Source: Haloarcula rara
Lineage (GTDB): Archaea > Halobacteriota > Halobacteria > Halobacteriales > Haloarculaceae
DNA: 64,000 nucleotides
Reading direction: 5' to 3'
NCBI RefSeq assembly: GCF_029338235.1
Contig: NZ_CP119785.1
Coordinates: 2,046,001 to 2,110,000, forward strand
Shown: piece by piece, positions 1 to 8,717 of the stretch
How the letters are laid out: the number at the start of each line of letters is the position of its first letter
How positions within the stretch are numbered: position 1 is the stretch's first letter
Translations under genes and position numbers: made by a program
The notes under the pieces: model-generated
What the model was told of the DNA's origin: nothing
The model's input: the letters and a program-made list of their open reading frames with translations, nothing else
Database searches by the model: none

Positions 1-902
1 TAGACGGCCACGTCCTCGACGGTCGCTGCAGTATAGCCGGCGACGCTGACCTCGTCACCGGGAGTGACCTCGCTCGCGTCGGTTGCCGAGACTCTATCAC
101 TGAGCAAGACGGTGGTGGTGCCTGTGTCGAGCCCGCTGCCGACTCGCACGATGCGACCGTTGATGGTGTACTCTGCTGTCGGGAGCCGCACTCTTTGTCC
201 GGCACGAAGTGCCGTCGCGCCGAATCGCTCGGTGCCCTGCTGGGTGTAACTGGACACGTTGGCTTCGACTAGCAGGACTCGCCTGTTCGGGTTCGACGTC
301 GGGTACACCGCCACGTCCTCGACGGTTGCAGCGGTGCGGCCGCCGACGTCGATTTCGTCACCGGGCGTGACTGCGCTCGCATCGTCCGCCGAAACCGTCT
401 GCCGGAGAACGACACTCGTGGAGCTGCTGTCGAGGCTTGACTCGCCACCGATATCGCTTATCTTCCCCTTGACGTCGTACTGTGACGTATTTATGCTCAG
501 GCTCCGACCGAGACGCGGCGGGGCCCCGGCGTAGTCGATACTATCGTTTCGGTCGATGCCCTGGAGTCGGACCTGAGCGATTACACGTGTCTGATCTCCC
601 TGTGGCGCGAGGTAGAGGTCGGTAATCGTCAGGTTCGACCCCTTGGTCGCGTTCACTGTATCGCCTTCGTTGAGCGCGGTGACGATGTAATCCGGTTGCG
701 TGCCGAGGTCCAGCGTGACGAACGCTGTGCCTGTCTCCGGGCCTGCGTCAGTCTGTTCTCCACCAGAGAGTACCAGTCCGATGCCGGCGACAGCGACTGC
801 AAGAACGAGCAAGACGACGAGCGCATCGACGACGTTGACGACCCCGAAGAGATTGCCCTCGTCGTCGATGAGTCCGCCAGACGGGCCACCGAGGGAATCC
901 AT
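1..902 (-). CDS. DUF4330 family membrane-anchored protein (3' end beyond window)
   Basis: The gene starts at ATG 902-900 and runs off the left edge, so the C-terminus is missing. The N-terminus is short and acidic (MDSLGGPSGGLIDDEGNLFG), then one hydrophobic helix of about 20 residues (VVDALVVLLVLAVAVAGIGL), then an extracytoplasmic region rich in Thr, Ser and Asp. This layout matches the haloarchaeal DUF4330 family, whose function is unknown. The visible part has an internal repeat: VTPGDEIDVGGRTAATVEDV and, about 80 residues later, VTPGDEVSVAGYTAATVEDV, each preceded by a phrase of the type LRQTVSADDAS or LSDRVSATDAS. It is transcribed away from the glycan cluster at 1178 and shares a 275-base AT-rich spacer with it. 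A role in cell-surface glycan export is suggested only by position. Confidence 0.8.
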   Translation of the reverse strand, partial: MDSLGGPSGGLIDDEGNLFGVVNVVDALVVLLVLAVAVAGIGLVLSGGEQTDAGPETGTAFVTLDLGTQPDYIVTALNEGDTVNATKGSNLTITDLYLAPQGDQTRVIAQVRLQGIDRNDSIDYAGAPPRLGRSLSINTSQYDVKGKISDIGGESSLDSSSTSVVLRQTVSADDASAVTPGDEIDVGGRTAATVEDVAVYPTSNPNRRVLLVEANVSSYTQQGTERFGATALRAGQRVRLPTAEYTINGRIVRVGSGLDTGTTTVLLSDRVSATDASEVTPGDEVSVAGYTAATVEDVAV

Positions 903-1177
903 ACGAGGACGTTTATTGGGCGGGGTATGGGTTTTTCGCTTGTTGAGAAAATAATTGCCCAGACGTGCGCAACTTGCTACACCGTTTTAGTAGACCATAT
1001 ATGTGTTTAATATGGGTCTATCACGACTACAAGTAGAATCTGATGTGTGGTGGAAGACTGATATAGGATCCAATTTTTGAACGGAGTAAAACGCCTGTTT
1101 CTATACATTGGGTTCACAGATTTTGAATCCAATAACCTATTACTGCGTGCCTCTGTACTCCCGTACACCTCGTTCAA
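903..1177. promoter_or_regulatory. AT-rich divergent intergenic region
   Basis: This spacer separates the minus-strand DUF4330 gene from the plus-strand glycan cluster and is where base composition falls sharply. Several A/T-rich stretches (around 945-960, 1000-1020 and 1070-1090) could hold TATA elements for both directions, but I cannot assign one confidently. No gene is seen. Confidence 0.4.
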
Positions 1178-2122
1178 ATGTCTCTGAGAACTGCTGTGAC
1201 GAACCTTCGAAAGGCCATTCAGAAACCCAAATTGGCTGTCAGAGAATTAAACCTCCGTTACTACCGAGTCAGTAATCAAACTCGATTTAATGATGATGGG
1301 CTCAATTTCATTGAAGAAGATTGGGATAATATGCTGTTACTTGACGCATGCCGTTTCGATATGTTCTCTAAGTTTTCTAATATTTCTGGAGAGCTTTCTA
1401 AGGTGCAGTCATCTGGATCCTGTACTATAGAGTTCCTTCATGCGAATATAGCCAACCAGGAATTACATGACACTGTCTATGTTACCGCGAATCCTGTTTA
1501 CCATCGAAATCGCGATGAACTTAATGCTGAATTCCACGACGTGATTAATGTTTGGCAAGAGGATGGTTGGGATGATGAGTACGGAACTGTTTTACCTGAA
1601 ACTACATCAGAATATGCTCGTAAAGCAGCTAAAAAATATCCAAATAAGCGCCTGCTTGTACACTATATTCAACCCCATTACCCTTTTATTGGTTCTGACA
1701 CCTCATTTGATAAGCAGCAGCTCCACACGGACCCGGATCAGCGGACCGAGGATCAGATTCGGTTCTGGTTCAGGATTTTTATTGGCTCTCTTGACATTTC
1801 GCCCAATGTTGTTTGGGAAGCATATAATTCAAATCTACGCCCTGTTCTGAGTAGTGTAAAAGACCTTCTTGATGATCTCTCTGGCCGAACCATTGTTACT
1901 GCTGACCACGGAAATCTTGTTGCTGAACGAGCTTTCCCGATACCTATCCATGAGTGGGGGCACCCATGTGGGCTATATCATTCAAAACTAGTCAATGTCC
2001 CTTGGCTTGTAGTGACGGATGGTTTCCGAAAAAGTATCTCCGCTGAACCTCCTAAAAATAAAGACGGGGAAATAAATTCTGCTACCGTGGAGAACCGGTT
2101 GAATGATCTTGGTTATCTCTAA
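1178..2122 (+). CDS. Alkaline-phosphatase-superfamily (sulfatase-like) protein, copy 1
   Basis: A soluble protein of 314 residues with no signal peptide or membrane segment. It carries superfamily landmarks: an N-terminal metal-binding strand, DNMLLLDACRFDMF near residue 50; a Ser/Thr patch (SSGSCT, near residue 80-85) where the nucleophile would lie; a central HYIQPHYPFIG; and a C-terminal TADHGN metal-ligand motif followed by a conserved GHPxGxYH segment. The protein at 3732 shares all these blocks. Family members hydrolyse or transfer sulfate, phosphate or phosphoethanolamine; the substrate cannot be read from sequence. The setting, 2 bases before a flippase gene, suggests glycan modification or editing. 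Codon use is A/T-rich like its neighbours. The start fits the first in-frame ATG. Confidence 0.75.
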   Translation: MSLRTAVTNLRKAIQKPKLAVRELNLRYYRVSNQTRFNDDGLNFIEEDWDNMLLLDACRFDMFSKFSNISGELSKVQSSGSCTIEFLHANIANQELHDTVYVTANPVYHRNRDELNAEFHDVINVWQEDGWDDEYGTVLPETTSEYARKAAKKYPNKRLLVHYIQPHYPFIGSDTSFDKQQLHTDPDQRTEDQIRFWFRIFIGSLDISPNVVWEAYNSNLRPVLSSVKDLLDDLSGRTIVTADHGNLVAERAFPIPIHEWGHPCGLYHSKLVNVPWLVVTDGFRKSISAEPPKNKDGEINSATVENRLNDLGYL

Positions 2123-2124
2123 CT

Positions 2125-3651
2125 ATGGCTCCGATTACAGACGAACTTTCCACCGTTTTCAATAGCGCTGTATTTGTTTTATTCGGCGGCTTGCTGAGCA
2201 AAGGAATTGTATTGTTGGAAAAACTGTTGATTGGTAGGACGTTTTCTGTTGCTCAATTCGGCGAAATAAACCTCGCAATTGCGATTTTTGCGCTTGGTGC
2301 AACGGTATCTTCTGTAGGACTGACTCAGGGGGTACCGCGCTACTTACCACGTTCTGAAGATAAAAAGATACAGCGCGGAATATTATTTAGCAGTCTAATT
2401 ATCACTGGTATAATTGCAATTCTTGTCAGCCTTATATTGGTTGTTATGACAGGATTTCTCCAGCAAGCACTATTTGACAGAGCAATTCCCAAATTGGCTC
2501 TTTGGGGCTTCTTTATTTGTATTCCTCTTTTTGCTCTCCTTCAAGTAATGGTGTCTGGCATTCGAGGACTCGAAAACACTCGATATAAAGTGTATGTGGA
2601 AGACATTTTTTACCCAGTTTCTCGTCTAGCTTTTATGTGGGGTTTGATAGTCTTTGGAATCGGAATCAACTCTGTTTGGATCTCCTATATCACAGCGCTA
2701 ATTTTAGCTTTTGTTCTATCCAATTCCTTTTCTAATAAACTCTTAACACTAATTGGGGAATATCAGCCCCCGTCTAAAGAATTACTAACATACTCTGCGC
2801 CACTCATGGTTTCTGCAGTTGTTGCCACTTTATTAACTAAAGTTGATACTTTTATGTTGGGTGCCTTTACTAGCTCCTACGAGGTTGGGCTTTATAGTGC
2901 AGGGTACTCCATTGCTTCAAGCTTACTCATAATTTTATCATCATTTGGATTTATCTATTTACCAATTGTATCTAGGTTAGATGTTGACGACGATAGCGAC
3001 GTTAGCACAATCTATCAAGTTGTCTCAAAGTGGGCTTACATTCTAACTTTCCCATTATTTGCTGTATTAATAATCCACTCCCACGAAATCTTGGGATTAG
3101 TACTTGGCAATCAATATCGAGCAGGTGGAACTGCCTTATCACTACTTTCGATCGGGTTCATGACGCACGTGGCTGCTGGTCGAAATCGTGAAACACTATC
3201 TGCATTAGGATTTCCACGATACGTGCTCCTATCAAATCTTATCGTCCTATTATTGAATATCGTGCTGAACGCCTTTTTTATACCCCTTTATGGGCATATT
3301 GGCGCAGCGCTCGCGTCTCTACTATCTTTTGTCGCTGTGACGGTTGTTGTTTATATACTCTTATACTATCTCGCAGATGTAACTCCAATTTCTAAACGTC
3401 TTATCCGAATCTATGTCGGCCTCCCAGTTTGCATACTCCCGATTATATGGGTTTTACAGGCTCTAATTCCAATCTCTGTTCTAAGTATTTTCATTTCTGC
3501 TTTTGTAGCTACCGTCTGTACAGGAGTAGTAGTGTATCTTTTGAATGGTCTACAAAAAGAAGATACTGCTATCATTGATGCGGTTGAGTCTCGAACCGGT
3601 ATCTCGTTCGATGTGCTTAGGTCAGCTCTCCGTGAGTACATGAGAATATAG
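2125..3651 (+). CDS. Wzx/AglR-type polysaccharide flippase
   Basis: An integral membrane protein of 508 residues with about 12-14 hydrophobic segments along its whole length, typical of the polysaccharide biosynthesis (PF01943/PF13440) branch of the MOP superfamily. Family features include an amphipathic N-terminus leading into GGLLSKGIVLLEKLLIGRTF, and the central VATLLTKVDTFMLGAFTSSYEVGLYSAGYS-type block (seen near residues 230-265) that marks Wzx-like proteins. It should move polyprenyl- or dolichyl-linked oligosaccharide across the cytoplasmic membrane. The start codon is 2 bases after the stop of the upstream phosphatase-like gene, so the two are probably co-transcribed. The nearby Wzy-like gene at 4714 and the GTs support a Wzx/Wzy-style pathway. 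Confidence 0.85.
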   Translation: MAPITDELSTVFNSAVFVLFGGLLSKGIVLLEKLLIGRTFSVAQFGEINLAIAIFALGATVSSVGLTQGVPRYLPRSEDKKIQRGILFSSLIITGIIAILVSLILVVMTGFLQQALFDRAIPKLALWGFFICIPLFALLQVMVSGIRGLENTRYKVYVEDIFYPVSRLAFMWGLIVFGIGINSVWISYITALILAFVLSNSFSNKLLTLIGEYQPPSKELLTYSAPLMVSAVVATLLTKVDTFMLGAFTSSYEVGLYSAGYSIASSLLIILSSFGFIYLPIVSRLDVDDDSDVSTIYQVVSKWAYILTFPLFAVLIIHSHEILGLVLGNQYRAGGTALSLLSIGFMTHVAAGRNRETLSALGFPRYVLLSNLIVLLLNIVLNAFFIPLYGHIGAALASLLSFVAVTVVVYILLYYLADVTPISKRLIRIYVGLPVCILPIIWVLQALIPISVLSIFISAFVATVCTGVVVYLLNGLQKEDTAIIDAVESRTGISFDVLRSALREYMRI

Positions 3652-3731
3652 ATTGTAAAAGCACCATTTGCTTGGTACCGACTACACCGCAAGGAATATT
3701 TCCTGTGATAGCTTTCTAAGTTACATCCACC

Positions 3732-4667
3732 ATGTCACTTAGCAATATTTCGGGCCTATCAAATACTGTAAAAAAATTCCTTTCTAATATCGATAACGAG
3801 GCATGGATGCGTGCTCAATTCGCTGACCGAATTCTTGCTCCAATACATCAACAAGTCTATGATGATGAAAATGCAGTTGAGATCCTTGACGAAGATTGGG
3901 ACAATCTATTCATTTTGGACGCCTGTCGGACAGATTTATTCGAACAAACTGCAAACCTAGACCAGTTTGATTCATACGGAACTCGCCAAAGCAAAGCTAG
4001 TGGTACACGCGAATGGGCGCAAAAAAATTTCAATGGAGATGCTGCTAGTGATGTTATTTATATCAATGCATCCCCAGTTGTCTCAAGAGAAATTGGCACT
4101 GCAGTTGGCCGCTTCATTGAAGTTTGGAAGAACGATTTTAATACAGAGATAGCTACTGTCCCACCAGAAAAGGTAGCTGAAGCCGCGATTGAAGCTGCAA
4201 AGGAGCATCCAGAGATGCGTTTGATAGTCCACTTCATGCAACCTCATTATCCATTTATCGGATATCCGGATCTTCGATTCACCTCGTTTCAGGGGACTGA
4301 CGAAATTGAACTTGATGTGTCTGGAAAGGCCGACAATGTATGGGACGGTTTAGCACTGAATCTAGTGGACAGTGAACAATGCTGGGAGGGATATGAATCA
4401 AATCTTGAAACTGTGTTGGAAGTTGCTCTTCCGCTTGCAGAAAGCTTAGATGGGAAAACTGTGCTAACATCTGATCACGGAAACCTATTCGGCGAATATC
4501 CAGCAGGGTCCCCCCTCAAAATCTATGGCCACCCAAACGGGGTTTATCATAAGAACCTTCGATGTGTTCCATGGGCTGTAATAAATAAAGATTCTGAGCC
4601 AACAGAATCAACTCAGGAACAATCTATCGATAGAGATGATCAATTGAAAGCATTGGGATACACTTGA
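3732..4667 (+). CDS. Alkaline-phosphatase-superfamily (sulfatase-like) protein, copy 2
   Basis: 311 residues, soluble, clearly paralogous to the protein at 1178. Aligned blocks are DEDWDNLFILDACRTDLF (against DNMLLLDACRFDMF), the Ser/Thr patch KASGTREW, IYINASPVVSRE (against VYVTANPVYHRN), HFMQPHYPFIGY, TSDHGNLFGE and GHPNGVYHKN. The Thr of SGT/SCT is conserved in both copies and is the best candidate nucleophile; the Asp and His of DHG and the Asp of LDA would bind metal. The substrate is unknown. The gene follows the flippase after an 80-base gap and precedes the polymerase-like gene, so the two copies flank the flippase. It shares the island's A/T-rich codon use. Confidence 0.75.
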   Translation: MSLSNISGLSNTVKKFLSNIDNEAWMRAQFADRILAPIHQQVYDDENAVEILDEDWDNLFILDACRTDLFEQTANLDQFDSYGTRQSKASGTREWAQKNFNGDAASDVIYINASPVVSREIGTAVGRFIEVWKNDFNTEIATVPPEKVAEAAIEAAKEHPEMRLIVHFMQPHYPFIGYPDLRFTSFQGTDEIELDVSGKADNVWDGLALNLVDSEQCWEGYESNLETVLEVALPLAESLDGKTVLTSDHGNLFGEYPAGSPLKIYGHPNGVYHKNLRCVPWAVINKDSEPTESTQEQSIDRDDQLKALGYT

Positions 4668-4713
4668 GGCCTTTCACTATGGTGTAACCAAATTGCTAAT
4701 AATGATTTAAATT

Positions 4714-6009
4714 ATGAAAGCCGACTTAATTGAGCGTGGCCGGAGCTTTAGGACAGCAATGTTAATGACTTTTTATATTTCATTCATTTCATATCAGCTG
4801 TTGGGGCGCCCGGTCAGCTTGAATCCTCTTTTTACTGTTCAAAATATAATATTAAGCATCTGCTTATTATCGCTATCATTTTCCGCCCTCCATTTGATTG
4901 CAGTAGAAAAACAAATAATTTTCAATAGGCAGCTACAAATGCTGACAGTAATTCTAATATTTGCATTGATTAGCATTCTTTGGGCTAAATCCACAGTAAG
5001 GCTTATTCAGCTTCTAAAATTCCAAGTCCTCTCCTGGGCGGCCTTCGGTATTTTAGTCTCAACAGTTAGAGATAGGAAGCAAATTAAGTATTGGATAGGT
5101 TTCCTGGTGTTTCTCCCCATATTTAGCATTATAATAATCACCGCAATTACACTAATATATCCACCAGCTGGCGGACCTTCTATAGGCTACTTCCGGAACT
5201 TCCCATTTGATTCAAATATTAACATACACTCAATAACATTACTCACCGCATTTCCAATTGCTACTCACTATTTTTATCATGGCGACACGATTTATAAGCG
5301 ACTTGTCGGAGTTTTTATATTGGCCAGTGGCATCATCGTAATCCTGCTTTCAGGCTCTCGGAGCCCATTCTTGGTCTTGGGTTTCTATCTTGTTGGTTTA
5401 GCAATTCTCAATCATAAACAGATTGGATGGCAGCAATCACAAACTGTTGCTAGAGCCGCTCTTACACTTTCAATCTCATTTATGCCAATTATCCTTCTGT
5501 TTGAACCCTCGATTTTTGGAAGATTGGTAGAGCGGTCCGTATTAGAATTGACTTATTTAATCCAAGGAGATCTTTCTGAGCCAGGTCCGGTTCGCTCACG
5601 CATCTATATTACTGTTTGGTATATAATTAGTGAGCCGCATAACTTATTGACAGGTGTTGGATTCAACAACTTTGGTACTGTATATGCTGAATATTCGGGA
5701 CAAAATTACTATCCGAACCCTCATAACCCTATATTCAAGCTTCTAACTGAATTAGGTGTACTCGGAGCAATATTCATAACCTTGATAATATCCTTTCCCC
5801 TTATATGGACGTATAAGGGATTGTTGCAAATTGGAAATAGGGTACGTGCAAGTGAGTTCGCCTCCATCGGTTGGGTTTACGTCTTACTTTTGTGCTTCGG
5901 CATCTTCCAGCCACTTTTATCAAGACATCAGTTTTTCATTTCCAGTGCCCTTGTTTTCTCTCTTTATCGACTTTCGGGATCTGAGCCTGGACAAGAAGAT
6001 GGTGATTAA
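4714..6009 (+). CDS. O-antigen polymerase/ligase-like membrane protein (Wzy/WaaL type)
   Basis: 431 residues, hydrophobic throughout with about 10-12 predicted membrane segments. The large extracytoplasmic loop in the C-terminal third ends in YYPNPHNPIFKLLTELGVLG, the HN-containing motif characteristic of the Wzy_C/O-antigen ligase family (PF04932); a second family-like element is LLSGSRSPFLVLG near residue 210. Members polymerise or ligate lipid-linked oligosaccharide on the outer face of the membrane. Primary sequence in this family is poorly conserved, so polymerase versus ligase cannot be decided. The stop codon overlaps the start of the next gene by one base (TAATG), indicating translational coupling with the GT4 enzyme. 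Confidence 0.75.
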   Translation: MKADLIERGRSFRTAMLMTFYISFISYQLLGRPVSLNPLFTVQNIILSICLLSLSFSALHLIAVEKQIIFNRQLQMLTVILIFALISILWAKSTVRLIQLLKFQVLSWAAFGILVSTVRDRKQIKYWIGFLVFLPIFSIIIITAITLIYPPAGGPSIGYFRNFPFDSNINIHSITLLTAFPIATHYFYHGDTIYKRLVGVFILASGIIVILLSGSRSPFLVLGFYLVGLAILNHKQIGWQQSQTVARAALTLSISFMPIILLFEPSIFGRLVERSVLELTYLIQGDLSEPGPVRSRIYITVWYIISEPHNLLTGVGFNNFGTVYAEYSGQNYYPNPHNPIFKLLTELGVLGAIFITLIISFPLIWTYKGLLQIGNRVRASEFASIGWVYVLLLCFGIFQPLLSRHQFFISSALVFSLYRLSGSEPGQEDGD

Positions 6010-7112
6010 TGATGGTTGATGATTTTAATATATTACTGATTACTGCACATCGTCCATCTAAGACAGCCGATCCGATTAAAACTGTTAATGGTTCGAGAGC
6101 GATTGTTTTGGATAACTCTAAACCCTTTATAAAAAAGTATATATGTTTACTCATAAATATATTTAAAACGATTAATTCTGGAGACTATGATACTATAGTG
6201 GTTAATGGGATGAATTTGTTGGGGCTATTGGTTGTGGCCACTGGCCAGGTTACTAGAACTCCGGTTGTGGTCCGACTTGGCGGGAATATATGGCTGAGAA
6301 ATAAAAAACGAAGGAGGCAATATTGGAATCAAAAATCGTTCCGAAAACTTGCAAAATATGTGCTTCGTAGCGTAATTTCTTCTATTGTTCAATTGGGGGC
6401 TGTTGGATATATAACTGTCTCAGAGGATTTAAAAGAAAAGACCATCCGCAAGACTGGCTGTAACAAATCGTGTGTTCAGGTTGTTCATTCTCCAGTAAAA
6501 CCAAACCCATATGTAAATGAATCCGACACAAACCTCAGCTTAGATATAGAAAAATCTAAACAAGTCATCTTGACCGTCACTAATCTCAAGTTCCCGGCCA
6601 AATATGAGGGTGTTATGGATGTAATTGAAGAAATCAGACCGTTGCTGGAGGAACATGAAGATGTCGTTTACATCATAGCTGGTGGCGGTCAATATTTATC
6701 TAAAATCGAACATTATGTCAAATCATTAGACATTAATAATATACATTTACTCGGCTACGTGGATGAAGTTGAGAAATTATATCCTAGTTGCGACATTTTC
6801 ACGTACGTTTCGTATAATGATGGATATCCAAATGTTGTGCTTGAGGCTGCTGCTGCAGGATTACCCAGGGTAACGAATGATGCATGTGGTCTGCCAGAAC
6901 AGATTGACAATGGTGTCGATGGTTTTTTAGTTGATATTAATTCCAATCCAGGCTCGCTTCGAGATTCTATAAAGTATTTATTGGATGATTCTGAACGTGC
7001 TGCTTCCATAGGTGATGCAGCAAAGAGTAGGGTTGAGACTCAAAATAATGATCGGCAAATTGGTGCGGATTTCCACTGCTCTGTAAAAAAAATACTCACC
7101 GAAATCCAGTAA
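6009..7112 (+). CDS. GT4-family glycosyltransferase
   Basis: 367 residues with a GT-B layout. The N-terminal half has VRLGGNIWLRN and a conserved VGYITVSEDLKEKTI stretch; the C-terminal donor domain begins at ILTVTNLKFPAKYEG and contains the GT4 sequence YPSCDIFTYVSYNDGYPNVV followed by LEAAAAGLPRV, with the retaining-GT E-x7-E element (conserved Glu of NVVLEAAA). It would transfer a nucleotide-sugar unit to the growing lipid-linked glycan in the cytoplasm; donor and acceptor are unknown. It is the last gene of the A/T-rich block. The start overlaps the preceding stop by one base; a second ATG follows immediately (6012) and could equally be used. Confidence 0.85.
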   Translation: MMVDDFNILLITAHRPSKTADPIKTVNGSRAIVLDNSKPFIKKYICLLINIFKTINSGDYDTIVVNGMNLLGLLVVATGQVTRTPVVVRLGGNIWLRNKKRRRQYWNQKSFRKLAKYVLRSVISSIVQLGAVGYITVSEDLKEKTIRKTGCNKSCVQVVHSPVKPNPYVNESDTNLSLDIEKSKQVILTVTNLKFPAKYEGVMDVIEEIRPLLEEHEDVVYIIAGGGQYLSKIEHYVKSLDINNIHLLGYVDEVEKLYPSCDIFTYVSYNDGYPNVVLEAAAAGLPRVTNDACGLPEQIDNGVDGFLVDINSNPGSLRDSIKYLLDDSERAASIGDAAKSRVETQNNDRQIGADFHCSVKKILTEIQ

Positions 7113-7439
7113 TGTAACTATGCGAGGTTGTTATACTAATCTACCGACGCTCTTTTTGACTCTTACTCAAGTATTCAGGTTAATGCCCGTCTCGAGCCAT
7201 TGCCTGAGCTGTTTTCACCGTCGATATACCGTCGGTGAACTCATGGAAGTTGCTACTATGAATAAACTAGTATCCTGCCATCGCCACCCTGGTTTTAGAG
7301 TTTTTAATAACTCACTGGATATTGAAATAAAACCGCCGTTTGTATATCTCTGGCCGATGAATGGAAATAGTGACGCTTCAAAGGGAAACCCAGAATGTAT
7401 CTCCAATCATCGAACTGTTAAACAAATTTCAGGAAGACC
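7113..7439. other. Intergenic region at the low-G+C island boundary
   Basis: This 327-base spacer lies between the last A/T-rich gene and the first G/C-rich one. A 108-codon open frame (7120-7446) has no recognisable domain, mixed composition and overlaps the start of the next gene, so I do not call it. The stretch may hold a promoter for the gene at 7440; no clear TATA element or repeat is evident. Confidence 0.4.
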
Positions 7440-8660
7440 ATGGTAGCTAACTCTCTTCGAGCGTCGTTCAGAGACCTCTCGGTTTCGAACGTCTTCGTCT
7501 ACGTCGGTGATGCGGTTCGTGCAGATGCTATCCCTGCTGAGTTTGCGAATCAGGGTGCTTCGGTCCGAACAGTCGCCAGTTCCACACATAGCCCGGCATC
7601 GTTCGCGTCACTCGCCACCGGGTGTTATCCACCGACCCACGGCGTCCGGTCGTTCAACGACCGGCTGCCGGAGAGTCTAACCCGTCTTTTCGATCTCCCA
7701 GGTGTCGACACTCGGTTTCTGAACTCCATCTTCGCATATGCGACCGAGTATCACGGTAGCGATGTTGACCCAATACATTCTGTACTTAATACCGAGCCAG
7801 ATGCAGTCTCGTCTCCCTTCGAGGGACTGGAGCCGCCGTTCGTTACGATGGAGCGGGGCCCTGGTGGACACGCACCATACGGCGACCACACCGGTACTGC
7901 GGTGGAATACTTCGAGGACAGAGGTGGCGACCGACAGACTATCCAAGCTGACTACGAACGGAGTATCGAACTCGATATCGAAGTGTTCGAGAGCCGCATC
8001 AAGGAGTTGGCCGAACGCGGAATACTCGAAGAGACGCTGGTAATTTACACTTCGGACCACGGGGAACTACTCGGTGAGGGCGGGGCGCTGGGTCACAACG
8101 ACCCGATGCGTCCGGAACTGGTGTACGTCCCGACTATTTTCCGACACCCCGATGTCCCCCAAGAGACACTCGGTGACACGAGTTTCCATCATACGGACCT
8201 TTTCCCGACGATCCTTACAGCGCTCGGGCGTGACGCTGACTGGGACCAATTCGACGGGAAAAGCCTCGTCGAGGCACTCTCGGACACCCCGCGACCGTGC
8301 TTCTGGGAAAACCAGTTCCTTCCCGACAAGATACCCGGCATATCTGGACGCCTCGGATACGAAGGCGTCTGGGACAGCGGTGGCGGGTGGGTCCGAACTG
8401 ACAGTTCGAGGCTTGACCGGTACAGCGTGTTGCTGGGGAAACTGTTCCGCAGTTCCAAGCGGCGATATATGCGCCGCCATATCGGGGAGTGTTTCCGGTC
8501 TCACTGGTGGGGCCAACAGACGTTTGGCAACCCCGGGTTCGATGATGACCAAGCCCAGTCAGTCCTTGAACGGGCAAAATCTGACGCACGAAGGGGAGAG
8601 AGGCGAGACTTATCCGAGGCAGAGACAGAACGACTCCGAGACCTAGGATACTTAAACTGA
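7440..8660 (+). CDS. Sulfatase-family protein (alkaline phosphatase superfamily), copy 3
   Basis: 406 residues, soluble, third member of the superfamily in this locus but from a different, more sulfatase-like branch. Evidence: VFVYVGDAVRADA (metal-binding Asp) at the N-terminus; STHSPASFASLATGCYPPTH, which matches the layout of the sulfatase signature around the nucleophile but lacks the Cys/Ser-x-Pro-x-Arg core of activatable sulfatases; VIYTSDHGELLGEGG with the DHG metal ligands; and HHTDLFPTILTALG typical of the sulfatase C-terminus. With no Cys-type formylglycine site, Ser or Thr would have to act, so phosphate or phosphoethanolamine chemistry is as likely as sulfate. It ends with a short basic segment. 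G+C and codon use are normal for a haloarchaeon, unlike copies 1 and 2. Confidence 0.8.
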   Translation: MVANSLRASFRDLSVSNVFVYVGDAVRADAIPAEFANQGASVRTVASSTHSPASFASLATGCYPPTHGVRSFNDRLPESLTRLFDLPGVDTRFLNSIFAYATEYHGSDVDPIHSVLNTEPDAVSSPFEGLEPPFVTMERGPGGHAPYGDHTGTAVEYFEDRGGDRQTIQADYERSIELDIEVFESRIKELAERGILEETLVIYTSDHGELLGEGGALGHNDPMRPELVYVPTIFRHPDVPQETLGDTSFHHTDLFPTILTALGRDADWDQFDGKSLVEALSDTPRPCFWENQFLPDKIPGISGRLGYEGVWDSGGGWVRTDSSRLDRYSVLLGKLFRSSKRRYMRRHIGECFRSHWWGQQTFGNPGFDDDQAQSVLERAKSDARRGERRDLSEAETERLRDLGYLN

Positions 8661-8717
8661 TGTGGACCACACAGTTACACCTACGACCGACTCTACCTGT
8701 CCTGTTGAGACAGACGT

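Larger units (their letters stand above)
1003..7430. other. Low-G+C surface-polysaccharide island
   Basis: From about 1,003 to 7,430 the sequence is visibly A/T-rich (roughly 40% G+C by eye) and uses A/T-ending codons such as AAT, TTA, ATA and GAT, while both flanks are typical G/C-ending haloarchaeal DNA. It holds five plus-strand genes for glycan assembly and no housekeeping gene. The sharp edges coincide with the start of the cluster and with the start of the sulfatase-like gene at 7440. Such islands are common at polysaccharide loci and are usually read as horizontal acquisition. No integrase, transposase or flanking repeat was seen, so the mechanism is open. Confidence 0.75.

Noticed and set aside
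7120..7446. 108-codon plus-strand frame in the island boundary
   Set aside because: No domain, no homologous pattern, overlaps the ATG of the gene at 7440; composition is mixed.
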